This document shows, one piece after another, positions 43,791 through 53,545 of a stretch of DNA of 64,000 nt. The translations under genes and the position numbers were made by a program. Position 1 is the stretch's first letter; every line of letters starts with the position of its first letter. The stretch comes from Oceanospirillum linum (GTDB lineage: Bacteria > Pseudomonadota > Gammaproteobacteria > Pseudomonadales > Halomonadaceae), in contig NZ_MTSD02000005.1 in assembly GCF_001995095.2 (NCBI RefSeq), positions 62,001 through 126,000 on the forward strand, read 5' to 3'. Below the pieces are notes generated by a model. It made no database searches, had not been told where the DNA came from, and saw only the letters and a program-made list of their open reading frames with translations.

Positions 43791-45620
43791 CTACTCTTCT
43801 CCGAGGAAGCCGCCGGTCTGGTGCGCCCAAAGTTGAGCATAGATGCCGCCTTGCTCAATCAGTTCAGCGTGGCTGCCCTGCTCCACAACCTCACCTTTAT
43901 CAAGTACGACTAAGCGATCCAGGGCGGCGATAGTGGATAGGCGGTGGGCGATGGCGATCACGGTTTTACCTTCCATCAGGGCGTAGAGACTAGCCTGAAT
44001 AGCTGCTTCTACTTCAGAGTCCAGCGCTGAAGTGGCTTCATCCAGTAGCAGAATCGGAGCATCTTTCAGCAGTACCCGGGCGATGGCGATACGCTGGCGC
44101 TGACCACCGGAAAGTTTTACACCCCGTTCACCCACATGGGCATCATATCCCTTGCGGCCTTTTGGGTCTGTTAGGCTAAGAATAAACTCGTGGGCTTCAG
44201 CCTTTTTTGCTGCAGCTATCATCTCTTCTTCGCTGGCATCCGGGCGACCGTAAAGAATGTTGTCCCTTACCGAGCGATGCAACAGGGAGGTGTCCTGGGT
44301 CACCATACCGATCTGGGCGCGCAGACTGTCCTGAGTGACCTCGCGAACATCCTGACCGTCCACCCTGATCTGGCCGGATTCAACATCGAAAAAGCGCATC
44401 AGCAGATTCACCAGCGTTGATTTTCCGGCACCGGAGCGACCCACAAGACCCACTTTTTCCCCGGGCCGGATATTCAGGTTCAGCTGGGGAATTACAGGCT
44501 TGTCCTCGCCATAGTGGAAGACCACATCCTGATAATCGATGCCCCCGTTATCCACGGTCAGACGTTTGGCTTCTGGCTTATCCTGCACCTGCAGAGGTTT
44601 GGACAGGGTGTTCATGCCGTCCACGGCAGTACCGATATTCTCAAACAGGGCGCTGATCTCCCACATGACCCAATGGGACATGCCATTAAGGCGCAGCGCC
44701 AGGGCGATAGAGATCGCAATTGCACCGACACCTACCAGCTCTTCCATCCAAAGCCAGATTGATAATGCGGCGATGGAAAAGGCTAACAGGTGGTTGATAC
44801 TTTGCACCCAGAAATTCAGCCAGGTCACCAGACGCATCTGTTGATAAACCGTACCGATAAACTGATCCATGCCTTCACGGGCAAACTCCGCCTCACGATT
44901 GGTGTGGGAGAAGAGTTTTACTGTGGCGATATTCGTGTAGGAATCGACAATACGGCCACTCATCAGCGAGCGTGCATCGGCCTGCTCTGTAGAGATCGCT
45001 TTCAGCTTGGGCACAAAGTAAACCTGAACTGAAATATAGAGTGCTAACCAGATCAGCACCGGCATCATCAGCCGCCAGTCCGCTTGAGCCACCAGTACCA
45101 GCATAGCAATAAAGGAAACTGCAATATAAACCAGTACATTCAACAGCTTCATAACAGATTCACGTACTGCCAGAGCAGTCTGCATCACCTTAGTGGCGAT
45201 ACGGCCGGCAAAGTCGTTGGAATAGAAAGAAACACTCTGCTTCAGTAGGTAGCGATGGGCCTGCCAGCGAATGACCATCGGAAAGTTTCCCAACAGACTC
45301 TGGTGTATCACCAGTGAGTGCAAAAGACCTGTTAATGGCAGGGCGACCAGGGGCACCAGTGCCATCCAAAATAGGGTCGAGGCTTCCTGTTCCAGAAAGG
45401 TTTTCGGGTCCTGGGCCGACAGCCAGTCTACCAACTGACCCATAAAGCCAAACAGGGTCACTTCCAGCACGGCAACCCCTGCGGTCAGCACGGCCATAAG
45501 AATCAGCGGTAGGCCCATACCCTTGGTGTAATGCAAAATAAACTGCAGAAGTTTCGCGGGTGGTTGTTGAGGCTCTTCTACAGGAAAAGCAGAAATCAGG
45601 CGTTCAAAAAATGCAAACAT
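43791..45620 (-). CDS. ABC exporter, fused permease-ATPase
   Basis: A 609-aa half-transporter. Six helices lie in residues 30-340, with the ATPase after that: Walker A VGRSGAGKSTL near 400, signature VKLSGGQRQRIAIARVL near 505, Walker B ILLLDEATSALD near 528. The domain order matches MsbA/lipid-A type and multidrug exporters that act as homodimers. The substrate is unknown. It is a single gene, about 24 bp from the convergent LysR gene. Confidence 0.9.
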   Translation of the reverse strand: MFAFFERLISAFPVEEPQQPPAKLLQFILHYTKGMGLPLILMAVLTAGVAVLEVTLFGFMGQLVDWLSAQDPKTFLEQEASTLFWMALVPLVALPLTGLLHSLVIHQSLLGNFPMVIRWQAHRYLLKQSVSFYSNDFAGRIATKVMQTALAVRESVMKLLNVLVYIAVSFIAMLVLVAQADWRLMMPVLIWLALYISVQVYFVPKLKAISTEQADARSLMSGRIVDSYTNIATVKLFSHTNREAEFAREGMDQFIGTVYQQMRLVTWLNFWVQSINHLLAFSIAALSIWLWMEELVGVGAIAISIALALRLNGMSHWVMWEISALFENIGTAVDGMNTLSKPLQVQDKPEAKRLTVDNGGIDYQDVVFHYGEDKPVIPQLNLNIRPGEKVGLVGRSGAGKSTLVNLLMRFFDVESGQIRVDGQDVREVTQDSLRAQIGMVTQDTSLLHRSVRDNILYGRPDASEEEMIAAAKKAEAHEFILSLTDPKGRKGYDAHVGERGVKLSGGQRQRIAIARVLLKDAPILLLDEATSALDSEVEAAIQASLYALMEGKTVIAIAHRLSTIAALDRLVVLDKGEVVEQGSHAELIEQGGIYAQLWAHQTGGFLGEE

Positions 45621-46077
45621 AGCCGTACTCGTGTTGAACTGGTTTCAGGTACTCAGATTGTCGGCCCAGACCTTTGGGCGGGTCTTCAGCGACCTGGGAA
45701 GGGTTCGTGCATGATAGAGTAATCGGAAAGACATTCCAGCCTAAAAGAGAGAATCCTTTAGTCTGTAGGGGGAAAAAATTAATCGGCCATACACACTTAT
45801 GAAATTGTTCATAGTTGCAATGATGAAGTATGCGATGTAACAACAATGTGAGATATACAAAGGGGCATATTTGGATGAAAAGCAGAAAAAGATTCGATTC
45901 AGACTTTTGTCTGGGACACACTTCTGTATAATTCGCGGCCGTCATACCGGAAGGCTGAGGTAAAGCAAGTAAGGCTTTTTAATGTACTTGCTTACTTATC
46001 AACAGCCCCGCAGTGCAGCCGCTGTCCACAAAAGATATCAACAGCGGATGCTCTTGCTTTTCGGTTGTAAACGTTCA
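45621..46077. other. Intergenic region with yhhQ leader
   Basis: No gene seen. TATAAT at 45927-45932 is a probable -10 box for yhhQ, giving a leader of about 180 bases. In that leader AAGCAAGTA (45963-45971) and TACTTGCTT (45985-45993) form a 9-bp hairpin upstream of the riboswitch. Confidence 0.5.
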
Positions 46078-46112
46078 CTTGGGTTCCCTCACCCCAATCA
46101 ATAAAAAGGTAA
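46078..46112 (+). promoter_or_regulatory. preQ1-I-like riboswitch overlapping the yhhQ ribosome site
   Basis: Stem P1 is TTGGG (46079-46083) with CCCAA (46093-46097). The loop is TTCCCTCAC, beginning TTC and ending with C as in preQ1-I switches. An A-rich tail (AATAAAAAGGT) follows, and its GG (46108-46109) can pair with CC in the loop to close the pseudoknot. AAGG is also the ribosome site, 8 bases before ATG 46118, so ligand binding would block translation. The gene it controls imports preQ0/preQ1-type precursors. Confidence 0.75.
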
Positions 46113-46117
46113 CACTC

Positions 46118-46786
46118 ATGAGTGCATTCTCGCCTGCCCAACAGCGCAAAGCGCTAACCTGGTTGGTGGCTTTCCATCTGCTGGTTATTATTTCCAGTAA
46201 CTATCTGGTTCAAATACCCTTTACTCTATTTGGTTTCCATACCACCTGGGGTGCGTTCAGTTTTCCCTTTATCTTTCTGGCTACCGATCTGACCGTGCGG
46301 ATTTTCGGGGCACCGATGGCGCGTAAGATCATCTTTAAAGTGATGCTGCCGGCACTATTGGCTTCTTATGTCTTATCCGTACTCTTCTTTGAGGGGGCGT
46401 TTCAGGGCTTTGCTCAGCTAAGTGAGTTCAACCTGTTTGTCGCTCGAATCGCCATTGCAAGCTTTATGGCGTATGTGTTGGGACAGATTCTGGATGTCCA
46501 TGTTTTTAACCGCCTGCGTCGGGCAGGGCCGTGGTGGGTCGCACCTACTTTGTCTACCATTCTGGGAAATGCTCTGGATACACTGGCTTTCTTCTCCATT
46601 GCGTTTTATAAAAGCCCGGATGCCTTTATGGCGGCTAACTGGGTTGAGATAGCCACTCTGGATTATCTGTTTAAAATTGTTATCTCCCTTGTGCTGTTTA
46701 TTCCTCTTTACGGCGTATTGCTCAATACCCTGAGTCGTAAGCTGACTCAGGTTGGTGATGAGCTGAAAACACAGCAGGCGCTTTAA
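46118..46786 (+). CDS. yhhQ: Queuosine precursor transporter (YhhQ/VUT family)
   Basis: A 222-aa inner-membrane protein with about six helices. The family stretch ISSNYLVQIPFTLFGFHTTWGAFSFPFIFLATDLTVRIFG (about residues 25-64) and GNALDTLAFFSIAFYKS near 148 are clear. It brings in 7-cyano-7-deazaguanine or 7-aminomethyl-7-deazaguanine for queuosine in tRNA. ATG 46118 has AAGG 9-12 bases upstream within the riboswitch tail; the frame opens at 46013 but that part is leader. Confidence 0.95.
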   Translation: MSAFSPAQQRKALTWLVAFHLLVIISSNYLVQIPFTLFGFHTTWGAFSFPFIFLATDLTVRIFGAPMARKIIFKVMLPALLASYVLSVLFFEGAFQGFAQLSEFNLFVARIAIASFMAYVLGQILDVHVFNRLRRAGPWWVAPTLSTILGNALDTLAFFSIAFYKSPDAFMAANWVEIATLDYLFKIVISLVLFIPLYGVLLNTLSRKLTQVGDELKTQQAL

Positions 46787-46823
46787 TCGTCGATTGCTAC
46801 AGAGAAAGAACTGAGGGGTTCCG

Positions 46824-46857
46824 AAAGCGGCTTAACGCAGGTTAAGCCGCTTTTTTT
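46824..46857 (+). terminator. Terminator of yhhQ
   Basis: AAAGCGGCTTAAC and GTTAAGCCGCTTT form a perfect 13-bp stem around GCAG, followed by T. It lies about 40 bases after the yhhQ stop. Confidence 0.95.
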
Positions 46858-46918
46858 GTGTTTGCCATTGAAGCAGGCTGACAATTATCAGAGCTAAAAA
46901 TAGCGCTGCTATACTTTA

Positions 46919-48487
46919 TTACCTATGATTTAAACTGATAGTAAAGTGGCGTGTCAGGAGGTCAAGGCTGTCTAAGTGGCGCCCCAGTTTTTCACCGTGC
47001 ACATTAAAAGCTTGATTTGACTCTACTGCTAAGTCTGCACTTGATTGAACGACATTCATCAGTTGCCCGGTTTCCGCACTGATAGCTGATTGCTCAACCA
47101 TTGAACTGTCGACGTCGCTGACCAGGTCGAAAATATTTTGTACAGAAGACAGTATTAGCTGAAAAGCTTTATCGGTTTCATCGGCTTGTATAACCGTTGC
47201 CTCTGAAACTTCGACCCCTTCTCCAATAGAGGTAACGCAGGCAACAGTTCCTGTTTTGAGCTCTGCGATGATATCTCTAATATCTTGGGTAGACTCTTGT
47301 GTTCTGTGTGCCAGGCTTCTTACTTCATCTGCAACGACAGCAAAACCTCTTCCTGTTTCACCTGCTCTTGCTGCTTCTATCGCAGCATTTAATGCAAGTA
47401 AATTTGTTTGGTCTGCTATCTCAGTAATTACGTCAATAACTTTACCGATATTCTCACTACGTTCAGCCAGTTCGCCTACGGTATTACGTGTTTGTTCAAG
47501 TGTCTTCGCCAGCTGATTTATTGAACTTACCATTAAGCCTAATTGTTCCCGCCCTTTCACTGTTGCTTCTCTGGACCCCTTAACAGCAGTTAGAGTACTT
47601 GATGACGCGTCAGCAACTTTTTCCTGGCTGGCTAACATTTTATCCATTGCAAGTGATATTTCTTTAACATGCTGCTCCTGGCCTGATACAGCATCTGATG
47701 CATCCTGAACACAGTTATCAGAGCGATTTTTTGATCGTCTTATATAAAAACAAGTATTATCTAATCTGGCAATGATTGCTCTCATTTCAGTCATTCTTGT
47801 CGTTAAAGCGAAGTTAAATACGCCTAACTCATCATTACGGCCTGTAAACAAATATGTGAGAACTGGGTGTCCCGATATTTTTTTACATTCATCCTGAATT
47901 GACCTGAACGGTGCAAATAGATAATGAACTATTGCTATTGAAAATAGTGATGATATTGCTATTATTAATGCTTGATTGTATTCTTTATTTGTTATGTTTA
48001 ATAAGGCAATAATTATAAATGGTATTATTGATGATATTTTTACCTTATTTTCCCATGATAATACGAAGGAATTACCTGCTGGTTTTTTGTTTTCTAACCA
48101 TTTTGCATACTCAATTTCGGCTCTTTCCTTTGCTTCTTTGGAAGGCAAGCTCCTAACAGACTGATACTCTATAACATTACCACTTTTATCCAAAATAGGT
48201 GTCACATATGCATCTACCCAGTAGTAATCCCCATTTTTACATTTATTTTTAACCATCCCGCGCCATGAGCGACCAGATTTTATTGTACTCCAGAGATCAG
48301 AAAAAGCTTCTTTTGGCATAGAGGGGTGTCTGATTATATTGTGATGCTGTCCAATGAGCTCTGCTCTTGAGTACCCGGATACTTTCACAAAGTCATCATT
48401 TACAAATGTAATATCTCCCTGAAGGTCTGTTGTTGTAATTAGTTTTTCGTCAACAGAGAATGTGACTTCATTTCCACTTTTTTTCAT
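46919..48487 (-). CDS. PAS-domain chemoreceptor, paralogue in AT-rich surroundings
   Basis: A 522-aa chemoreceptor with the same plan as the protein at 16448: PAS (residues 15-115, [15 protein letters not shown] and [11 protein letters not shown]), two helices near 160-200, linker and signalling tip ([20 protein letters not shown]). The flanking DNA and the first half are noticeably richer in A and T than the rest of the window, which may mean transfer. Met at 48487 matches the paralogue's start; Met codons at 48529 and 48499 are also possible, none with a strong ribosome site. Confidence 0.9.
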   Translation of the reverse strand: MKKSGNEVTFSVDEKLITTTDLQGDITFVNDDFVKVSGYSRAELIGQHHNIIRHPSMPKEAFSDLWSTIKSGRSWRGMVKNKCKNGDYYWVDAYVTPILDKSGNVIEYQSVRSLPSKEAKERAEIEYAKWLENKKPAGNSFVLSWENKVKISSIIPFIIIALLNITNKEYNQALIIAISSLFSIAIVHYLFAPFRSIQDECKKISGHPVLTYLFTGRNDELGVFNFALTTRMTEMRAIIARLDNTCFYIRRSKNRSDNCVQDASDAVSGQEQHVKEISLAMDKMLASQEKVADASSSTLTAVKGSREATVKGREQLGLMVSSINQLAKTLEQTRNTVGELAERSENIGKVIDVITEIADQTNLLALNAAIEAARAGETGRGFAVVADEVRSLAHRTQESTQDIRDIIAELKTGTVACVTSIGEGVEVSEATVIQADETDKAFQLILSSVQNIFDLVSDVDSSMVEQSAISAETGQLMNVVQSSADLAVESNQAFNVHGEKLGRHLDSLDLLTRHFTISLNHR

Positions 48488-49167
48488 GCTATTTCTCATG
48501 ATTTTTTCTATATAGGATGTTGCCAGCATAGCGTTTTTTTATAAAGATATGTTATATGTAAATTTCAATATAGAATAACGTTATACTGAGAGGAGAGTTG
48601 TTGCCAGTTTGCATATTTTTTAATTTCCAAAGTGGAATAAAATTTTATACATTAGGTAAATCTGTTTTATCCTGTTGGCACTTTATCCAGTGCTCTATTT
48701 TTCTCGCATTTAGATACTATAATAACTGTAATGTCTTGTATATCATGCGAGGTATTTTTTTAAAAAATAATTGGGGGTCAGGAAATATAAGGCTATATTT
48801 AGAGTAATAATTCTAATTATGGCGTGGGATTAATACAGGTAGCTAACCTAAAGATAAGAATTACCAGTTATGCCTTTTATATCGTTGTAGTACTGTTGCT
48901 AAATAGATCGTCATTCAGAACTCTGGTATTGAAGGCATATCATGACAAACGTCTTCCGTGATCAATACGGGTACTCAGTATTTCAGTTTTCATGATGTAT
49001 TGCAGAGTTTTGCATATGCAGAAAATGTAGCATTTTTCCGATGAAGTAGATTCAGGAAATCTCTCTTAAACCTTTTCCGCTTTTTCTGTTCCAAGACTCT
49101 CAATCCTGCAAGGAAATGACCGGTACAACTATTAGTTCCGGTCTGGCAACTGGCAATGAGGTCTTTT
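48488..49167. other. AT-rich intergenic region
   Basis: About 680 bp of AT-rich DNA with no supported gene; a 69-codon frame at 48598-48807 looks unconvincing (Phe/Ile/Cys-rich, no ribosome site). It contains probable promoters for the chemoreceptor on one side and the hydrolase on the other, but I cannot place them. Confidence 0.4.
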
Positions 49168-50103
49168 ATGAAACGTCGTGTTCTCGCTTTTCTGTTGTTG
49201 TTCATCACTGTCACCGCTTATGCCGAGCTGAGGAATTACTCCCTGACGCGCTCTGATGGCTCGGATCTTCACTATTACCTGTCTGCGGGCTCTGTGCCTA
49301 ACACCGATACTTTACTGCTGATCTTACAGGGTTCGGACTGTAACAGTGTGACCCGTATCGACTCTATCTTTACCGATTACCGAAACGTCTGGCCGGAGGC
49401 GGATCTGTTGCTGGTGGAGAAATACGGTATTGATCGACAGTTGAGTTACAGCTCTGATGGTGAGCGACAAGATTGCCCGCAAGCGCATTTGAAAGGGGAT
49501 AGCCCAAGGCAACGGGTTACTGATATCCGGCAGGTACTTGATCAGATTCAACAGAACAACCGCTATCCAAGGCTCATTGCCCTTGGTGGCAGTGAGGGGG
49601 CCGTTATCGCCAATCTGCTGGCCAGTGAACGAGAGGTCAGCGCCAGTATCGCCTTTAATGGTGGTGGTCGCTGGTTTAAGGATGATGTGCTGCACAGTAT
49701 TCAACTGGAATCACCCAATCCAGAGGTTGCCAGAGAAGCGCTGGCCGGGTTTGAAGGTTTTAGTCAGCATATTCTGAATAGTCCTCCGACGGATCTTATT
49801 GTCAGTGGACATGCCTATGACTGGTGGCAACAAATGTTATCTCTTGATCAGCAGGCGGTATTGCAGCAGATTGAGTCCCCTGTGCTGCTGATTCAGTCAG
49901 GTCAGGATCGTTCGGTTTCTCCTGAAAAACAGGCGCAACTGATTGATGAGTTAAAGGCAGCGGGCAAAGACAATATCCACTATCTGACCTATGATGCACT
50001 GGATCATCAATTCAACAAGGCTGACGGTTCCAGTGACAGGAAAAGAGTTGTGGCGGATATCCGTCAATGGCTTAAAAAGTACTGCCTAACAGAGCCTATA
50101 TAA
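49168..50103 (+). CDS. Exported alpha/beta hydrolase
   Basis: A 311-aa protein with a signal peptide (FLLLFITVTAYA, about residue 18). The core has LLLILQGSDCNSVTR, the nucleophile elbow LIALGGSEGAVIANLL (Ser near 140), the acid Asp in LLIQSGQDRSVSPEK and His in ALDHQFN near 285. These fit a serine hydrolase acting in the periplasm or outside. ATG 49168 has GAGG upstream; ATG 49156 is 4 codons earlier. Substrate unknown. Confidence 0.82.
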   Translation: MKRRVLAFLLLFITVTAYAELRNYSLTRSDGSDLHYYLSAGSVPNTDTLLLILQGSDCNSVTRIDSIFTDYRNVWPEADLLLVEKYGIDRQLSYSSDGERQDCPQAHLKGDSPRQRVTDIRQVLDQIQQNNRYPRLIALGGSEGAVIANLLASEREVSASIAFNGGGRWFKDDVLHSIQLESPNPEVAREALAGFEGFSQHILNSPPTDLIVSGHAYDWWQQMLSLDQQAVLQQIESPVLLIQSGQDRSVSPEKQAQLIDELKAAGKDNIHYLTYDALDHQFNKADGSSDRKRVVADIRQWLKKYCLTEPI

Positions 50104-50257
50104 CCGGTTGCATCGGTTGTGGCTGTCTCTCGATGAAGAGCTGCCCGTTGTATAATGCGGGGGATGAGTTAGCCACAGAAGGGGCTGGGCCTGTGATTCT
50201 TGACCGGAATGGTGTGCCGGATTAATACCCTATAATAGATGAATTATAATGAATGAA

Positions 50258-50289
50258 ATAGTAACAAGCAGAATACTGCTTGTTACTAT
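50258..50289. terminator. Perfect hairpin between converging genes
   Basis: ATAGTAACAAGCAG and CTGCTTGTTACTAT form a 14-bp perfect stem with an AATA loop. It lies between the converging hydrolase and propeller genes, 11 bases from the latter's stop. No clear T run, but AT-rich flanks. Confidence 0.65.
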
Positions 50290-50300
50290 ATAGGTGTATA

Positions 50301-51617
50301 TCAAAAGCTTCTGTTGATGGAGTTTCCGGTATGAGGTTCAAACTCAACAATACCGATTAGATCCTGACCAAATATAAGATTTCCTGTATTTTTATTGAGC
50401 CGCATCGGGCCGTAATTAAGGGAGTTAATTTTCATCGGGCCACCCATACAAAGTGGGAACCAGTCCCAATCATACTTTGCACCACAACTCTTATGGGCAA
50501 GCAGATATTTATTCTTAGCCGGGTCATAGGCTGTAACGGTAACAGAGTTCATTTTTCCAGAAATCCAAAACACTTCACGCTTATCATCCCATACGACATG
50601 ACGCCATGCCGGTGGCTTAGGGCCTTTTCGTGTTATCGCTTTTCGGTCACCGGTTTCAGGGTTTATTTCATAAAATGTCTTTTCACCTGAAGAGTGCGCA
50701 TAAACCTTTCCATCATGGAAGGTGTAGCCCATCATAGTGCCACGCATATCAAAGCCACGGCCTTTTTTAAGCCCATCGTCACGCTGGCCGCTAAGTGTTA
50801 AGAAATCACATTTTTGTCCATCATTACTGATACGGGCAATACCAACACCGCCCATTTTTATATTGCTGAACCCAATCAGGAATGAACCATCTTTGGGGTC
50901 AACTGCAAAACCTTCCTGAGTGTACTGAACATACTTTTGGGTTTCCCTGCGGACTGTTTTTCTACCTGAAGGACATTGTCCGTATTTACCATTGCGCCCC
51001 TCCCAAACCAGAGAGCGATTACCGGTTTCAGGGTCAATTTTGAATACTCGTGCACCACCGCCTGACTTACCTTGCTCGTAGCCGAAACCATACCAGAAGC
51101 CATCAGGGCCTGGCTTTATATCTTTAAGCTCGAAGAAGGAAGGGCCCTCTGCAATCACCTTGTGACCATATTCATCCTGAGCATCACCGCTGATAAAGCG
51201 GCGTGACCAGTCGTCCATATTGTAAGCGACCACCAAGCCTTTTGACTCTTTTCCGGCGTCCCACTGTACGGATGCAATTAGTTCATTGTTATCATAGTCA
51301 ATAAAGCCACCAGTAATTTGCGAGTTATAGAAGTTCGCAAATGAAGGCCCTTCACCAATATTTACCCCCATATTTCTGGCAACTTCTGTGGGGCGCTGAC
51401 AAACATGAATACCGCCGGTGTTACTCCGGTTTGTACCGCAACGACAATCCGCTGGCAGAGATGTTTTATGTTCTATCTGATGGGTTAGCGGGCAGCTTCT
51501 GTCAGCGTATGGGCTATTAGGATCAGTTAAAGATATTTCGTCAGAGAATGCAGGCCCCGACAATATAATAAGTACTGCGGGTAGTATTATTTTTTTGATT
51601 ATCATGGGAGAGTCCAT
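50301..51617 (-). CDS. Exported propeller-like protein, unknown
   Basis: A 438-aa exported protein with a signal peptide (VLIILSGPAFS-DE, about residue 25). The first 80 residues hold six Cys (CPLTHQIEH, CRCG, HVC), suggesting disulfides. The rest has repeated motifs of propeller blades: KIDPETGNRSLVW, EINPETGDRKAI and VEFEPHTGNS, with Trp-rich FWYGFGYEQG and FWISGK. I do not recognise the family. Start is ATG 51617, or ATG 51605 four codons on. It is a single gene, somewhat richer in AT than its neighbours. Confidence 0.72.
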   Translation of the reverse strand: MDSPMIIKKIILPAVLIILSGPAFSDEISLTDPNSPYADRSCPLTHQIEHKTSLPADCRCGTNRSNTGGIHVCQRPTEVARNMGVNIGEGPSFANFYNSQITGGFIDYDNNELIASVQWDAGKESKGLVVAYNMDDWSRRFISGDAQDEYGHKVIAEGPSFFELKDIKPGPDGFWYGFGYEQGKSGGGARVFKIDPETGNRSLVWEGRNGKYGQCPSGRKTVRRETQKYVQYTQEGFAVDPKDGSFLIGFSNIKMGGVGIARISNDGQKCDFLTLSGQRDDGLKKGRGFDMRGTMMGYTFHDGKVYAHSSGEKTFYEINPETGDRKAITRKGPKPPAWRHVVWDDKREVFWISGKMNSVTVTAYDPAKNKYLLAHKSCGAKYDWDWFPLCMGGPMKINSLNYGPMRLNKNTGNLIFGQDLIGIVEFEPHTGNSINRSF

Positions 51618-51795
51618 TTGATCATGAAGTTATTAATTCAGCCCTGCTGGCAGTGGCTGATTATATCCATATGAGTATTTAATTTTTGTTGAATCCGTCA
51701 CAAATTAATTGACAGCATAATGAAGATCCATTCGTTCATTTATTACGTAAACTGCCTTTCAAATCGATAATTTTTAAGCAAGAGGGCTCCGGGGG

Positions 51796-52368
51796 ATGAA
51801 AACAATTTTGGCTTTAAAAACCTGCTTGTTACTGGGCGCTTTAGCATTAGCCGCTTGCACTGGAATACCCGATAAAGTAACACCTGTATCTGGTTTCAAG
51901 CTGAAACCCTATTTAGGGGAGTGGTATGAGATTGCGAGATTAGACCATTCCTTTGAACGTGGCCTGAGTCACATTAGTGCGCACTACTCTGTGCGTGATG
52001 ACGGTGGTATTCGAGTGATTAATCAAGGGTTCAATACTAAAGAGGGTAAGTGGCAACAGGCTGAGGGCAAAGCCTATTTTATCGGAGCTGCTGACCAGGC
52101 TCATCTTAAGGTCTCCTTCTTTGGGCCTTTCTATGGCTCCTACATCGTATTTGAACTGGATAAAGAAAATTACCAATATGCTTTTATTTCTGGGCCGGAT
52201 ACAGACTATCTTTGGTTGTTGTCACGAACCCCTGAAGTCTCTGATGCATTGAAACAACGCTTTATTAGTGAGGCGGAAAAACGGGGCTTTGATACCTCCG
52301 GTTTGATTTTTCCGGATCAGAGTGCCGCCAGCAAGCCTGAAGGTAAGCCTGAGCTGCTTTCTGAGTGA
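51796..52368 (+). CDS. blc: Lipocalin-family outer-membrane lipoprotein (Blc-like)
   Basis: A 190-aa lipoprotein. The lipobox LALAAC puts the lipid-modified Cys at residue 21. GEWYEIARLDHSFERGL near residue 46 is the lipocalin GxW motif; the barrel continues to about 165, with SGPDTDYLWLLSRTP the usual third motif. Blc binds phospholipids or lysophospholipids and may serve envelope stress. The next gene starts 12 bp on, so they may share a message. Confidence 0.92.
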   Translation: MKTILALKTCLLLGALALAACTGIPDKVTPVSGFKLKPYLGEWYEIARLDHSFERGLSHISAHYSVRDDGGIRVINQGFNTKEGKWQQAEGKAYFIGAADQAHLKVSFFGPFYGSYIVFELDKENYQYAFISGPDTDYLWLLSRTPEVSDALKQRFISEAEKRGFDTSGLIFPDQSAASKPEGKPELLSE

Positions 52369-52379
52369 GGAGTTTCTCC

Positions 52380-52613
52380 ATGAGTTACACTGCGCCAAAG
52401 AATCAGATCAACCCCCGAAAGCTGTTGCATAGTAAATGGACTGCCGTAGAACCAATGGATCGGGAAAAGCATTTTCTCGTGACGGAAGTGGAGTTTGATG
52501 AAGAGAGCATCGTGACCCACTGCGAACTGGAAGCGGTCATCTCCCACAAGCTATATCCGATTAACTGGCGGGATCTGAAAGATGCCAGTCGCTGGAAACA
52601 GGGCTGGAAATAG
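52380..52613 (+). CDS. TIGR02450-type Trp-rich protein
   Basis: A 77-aa protein with NPRKLLHSKWTAVEP near residue 10, KHFLV and INWRDLKDASRWKQGW at the end, the conserved pattern of TIGR02450. It seems soluble. ATG 52380 has GAGGAG 9-14 bases upstream. It follows the lipocalin by 11 bp. Function unknown. Confidence 0.85.
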   Translation: MSYTAPKNQINPRKLLHSKWTAVEPMDREKHFLVTEVEFDEESIVTHCELEAVISHKLYPINWRDLKDASRWKQGWK

Positions 52614-52862
52614 CCCAGGGCAACCTCGGTGAAATGATGATCAGCCCATTTCCCTTAGTCATATCGTCCATCGAGGCTTTCTCTCTGAGGCTTAATGGAT
52701 GCAGTGCGTACTCTGCTGCTAAAAAACATAATTTTAGGATCTTCTTATTTAGCTGTGGGTTTTCTTCGTGTAAACTCTTATGACTTAAAAGAATATTCTT
52801 ATATCGATTTGTTTTATGTTGTCCGGTTTTCATAACTGCCAACATATTGCAGGAGTGAACTG

Positions 52863-53441
52863 ATGAAAAAAAACCTTACAATCCCGGCAATGGTTGTAGC
52901 TTTAAGCAGCTCTCTGGTGGCGCAGGCTGAAACTCAGAGTTCGGAGCAACTCAAGGCTGAGGCTAAAACCGTGATTCAGACTTTGGGGAAAAACCTGATG
53001 GGCGAGCTGAAGTCCGCGGCACAGGAAGGTGGGCTACCCGCTGCTATTCAAGTCTGCAATACCAAGGCATTACCGATGACAGATGATGTTTCCGGAATGA
53101 AGGGATGGCAGATCAGCCGTACCAGCCTTCGGTTACGTAATCCACAGAATGCTCCGGATGCATGGGAGCGGCAGGTACTTGAGCAGTTTGCTGTTCAGGC
53201 GGAGCAGGGTGCAGATCTTAAAAAGCTGGCATACGCTGAAGTGATAACAGGCGACAATGGCGACAAAAAGATGCGTCTGATGAAAGCGATTCCTGTGGCT
53301 GAGCAGTGTTTAGCCTGTCATGGCAGTAATCTTAAGCCTGAAGTCGGCGAACGTCTGCAGGTACTCTATCCCCATGATAATGCGACAGGGTTTAAGGCCG
53401 GTGATCTGCGGGGTGCTTTTTCTCTGGAGAAACAGCTTTAA
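52863..53441 (+). CDS. DUF3365 periplasmic haem-binding protein
   Basis: A 192-aa exported protein; the signal peptide ends at LVAQA-ET near residue 21. The domain is DUF3365 (Tll0287-like): AIQVCNTKA near residue 60, ISRTSLRLRNPQNAPDAWE near 80 and CLACHG near 145, a CXXCH haem-c site. LKPEVGERLQVLYPHDNATGFKAGDLRGAFSLE closes the domain. It may sense or carry electrons. It is a single gene. Its partner is unknown. Confidence 0.9.
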   Translation: MKKNLTIPAMVVALSSSLVAQAETQSSEQLKAEAKTVIQTLGKNLMGELKSAAQEGGLPAAIQVCNTKALPMTDDVSGMKGWQISRTSLRLRNPQNAPDAWERQVLEQFAVQAEQGADLKKLAYAEVITGDNGDKKMRLMKAIPVAEQCLACHGSNLKPEVGERLQVLYPHDNATGFKAGDLRGAFSLEKQL

Positions 53442-53484
53442 ATAGCCTATATATCCGGTAAGCAGATGACACCTGTTAATGGGA

Positions 53485-53516
53485 ATAAAGATCGATTCTG
53501 AATCGGTCTTTTTTTG
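53485..53516 (+). terminator. Terminator after the DUF3365 gene
   Basis: AAAGATCGATTC and GAATCGGTCTTT form an imperfect stem followed by a T run. Confidence 0.8.
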
Positions 53517-53545
53517 TTGCCTGATCTTTCTCCCATCAACCGATT

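Noticed and set aside
48598-48807. 69-codon frame in the AT-rich gap
   Set aside because: No ribosome site, odd composition (Phe, Ile, Cys), and expected by chance in AT-rich DNA.
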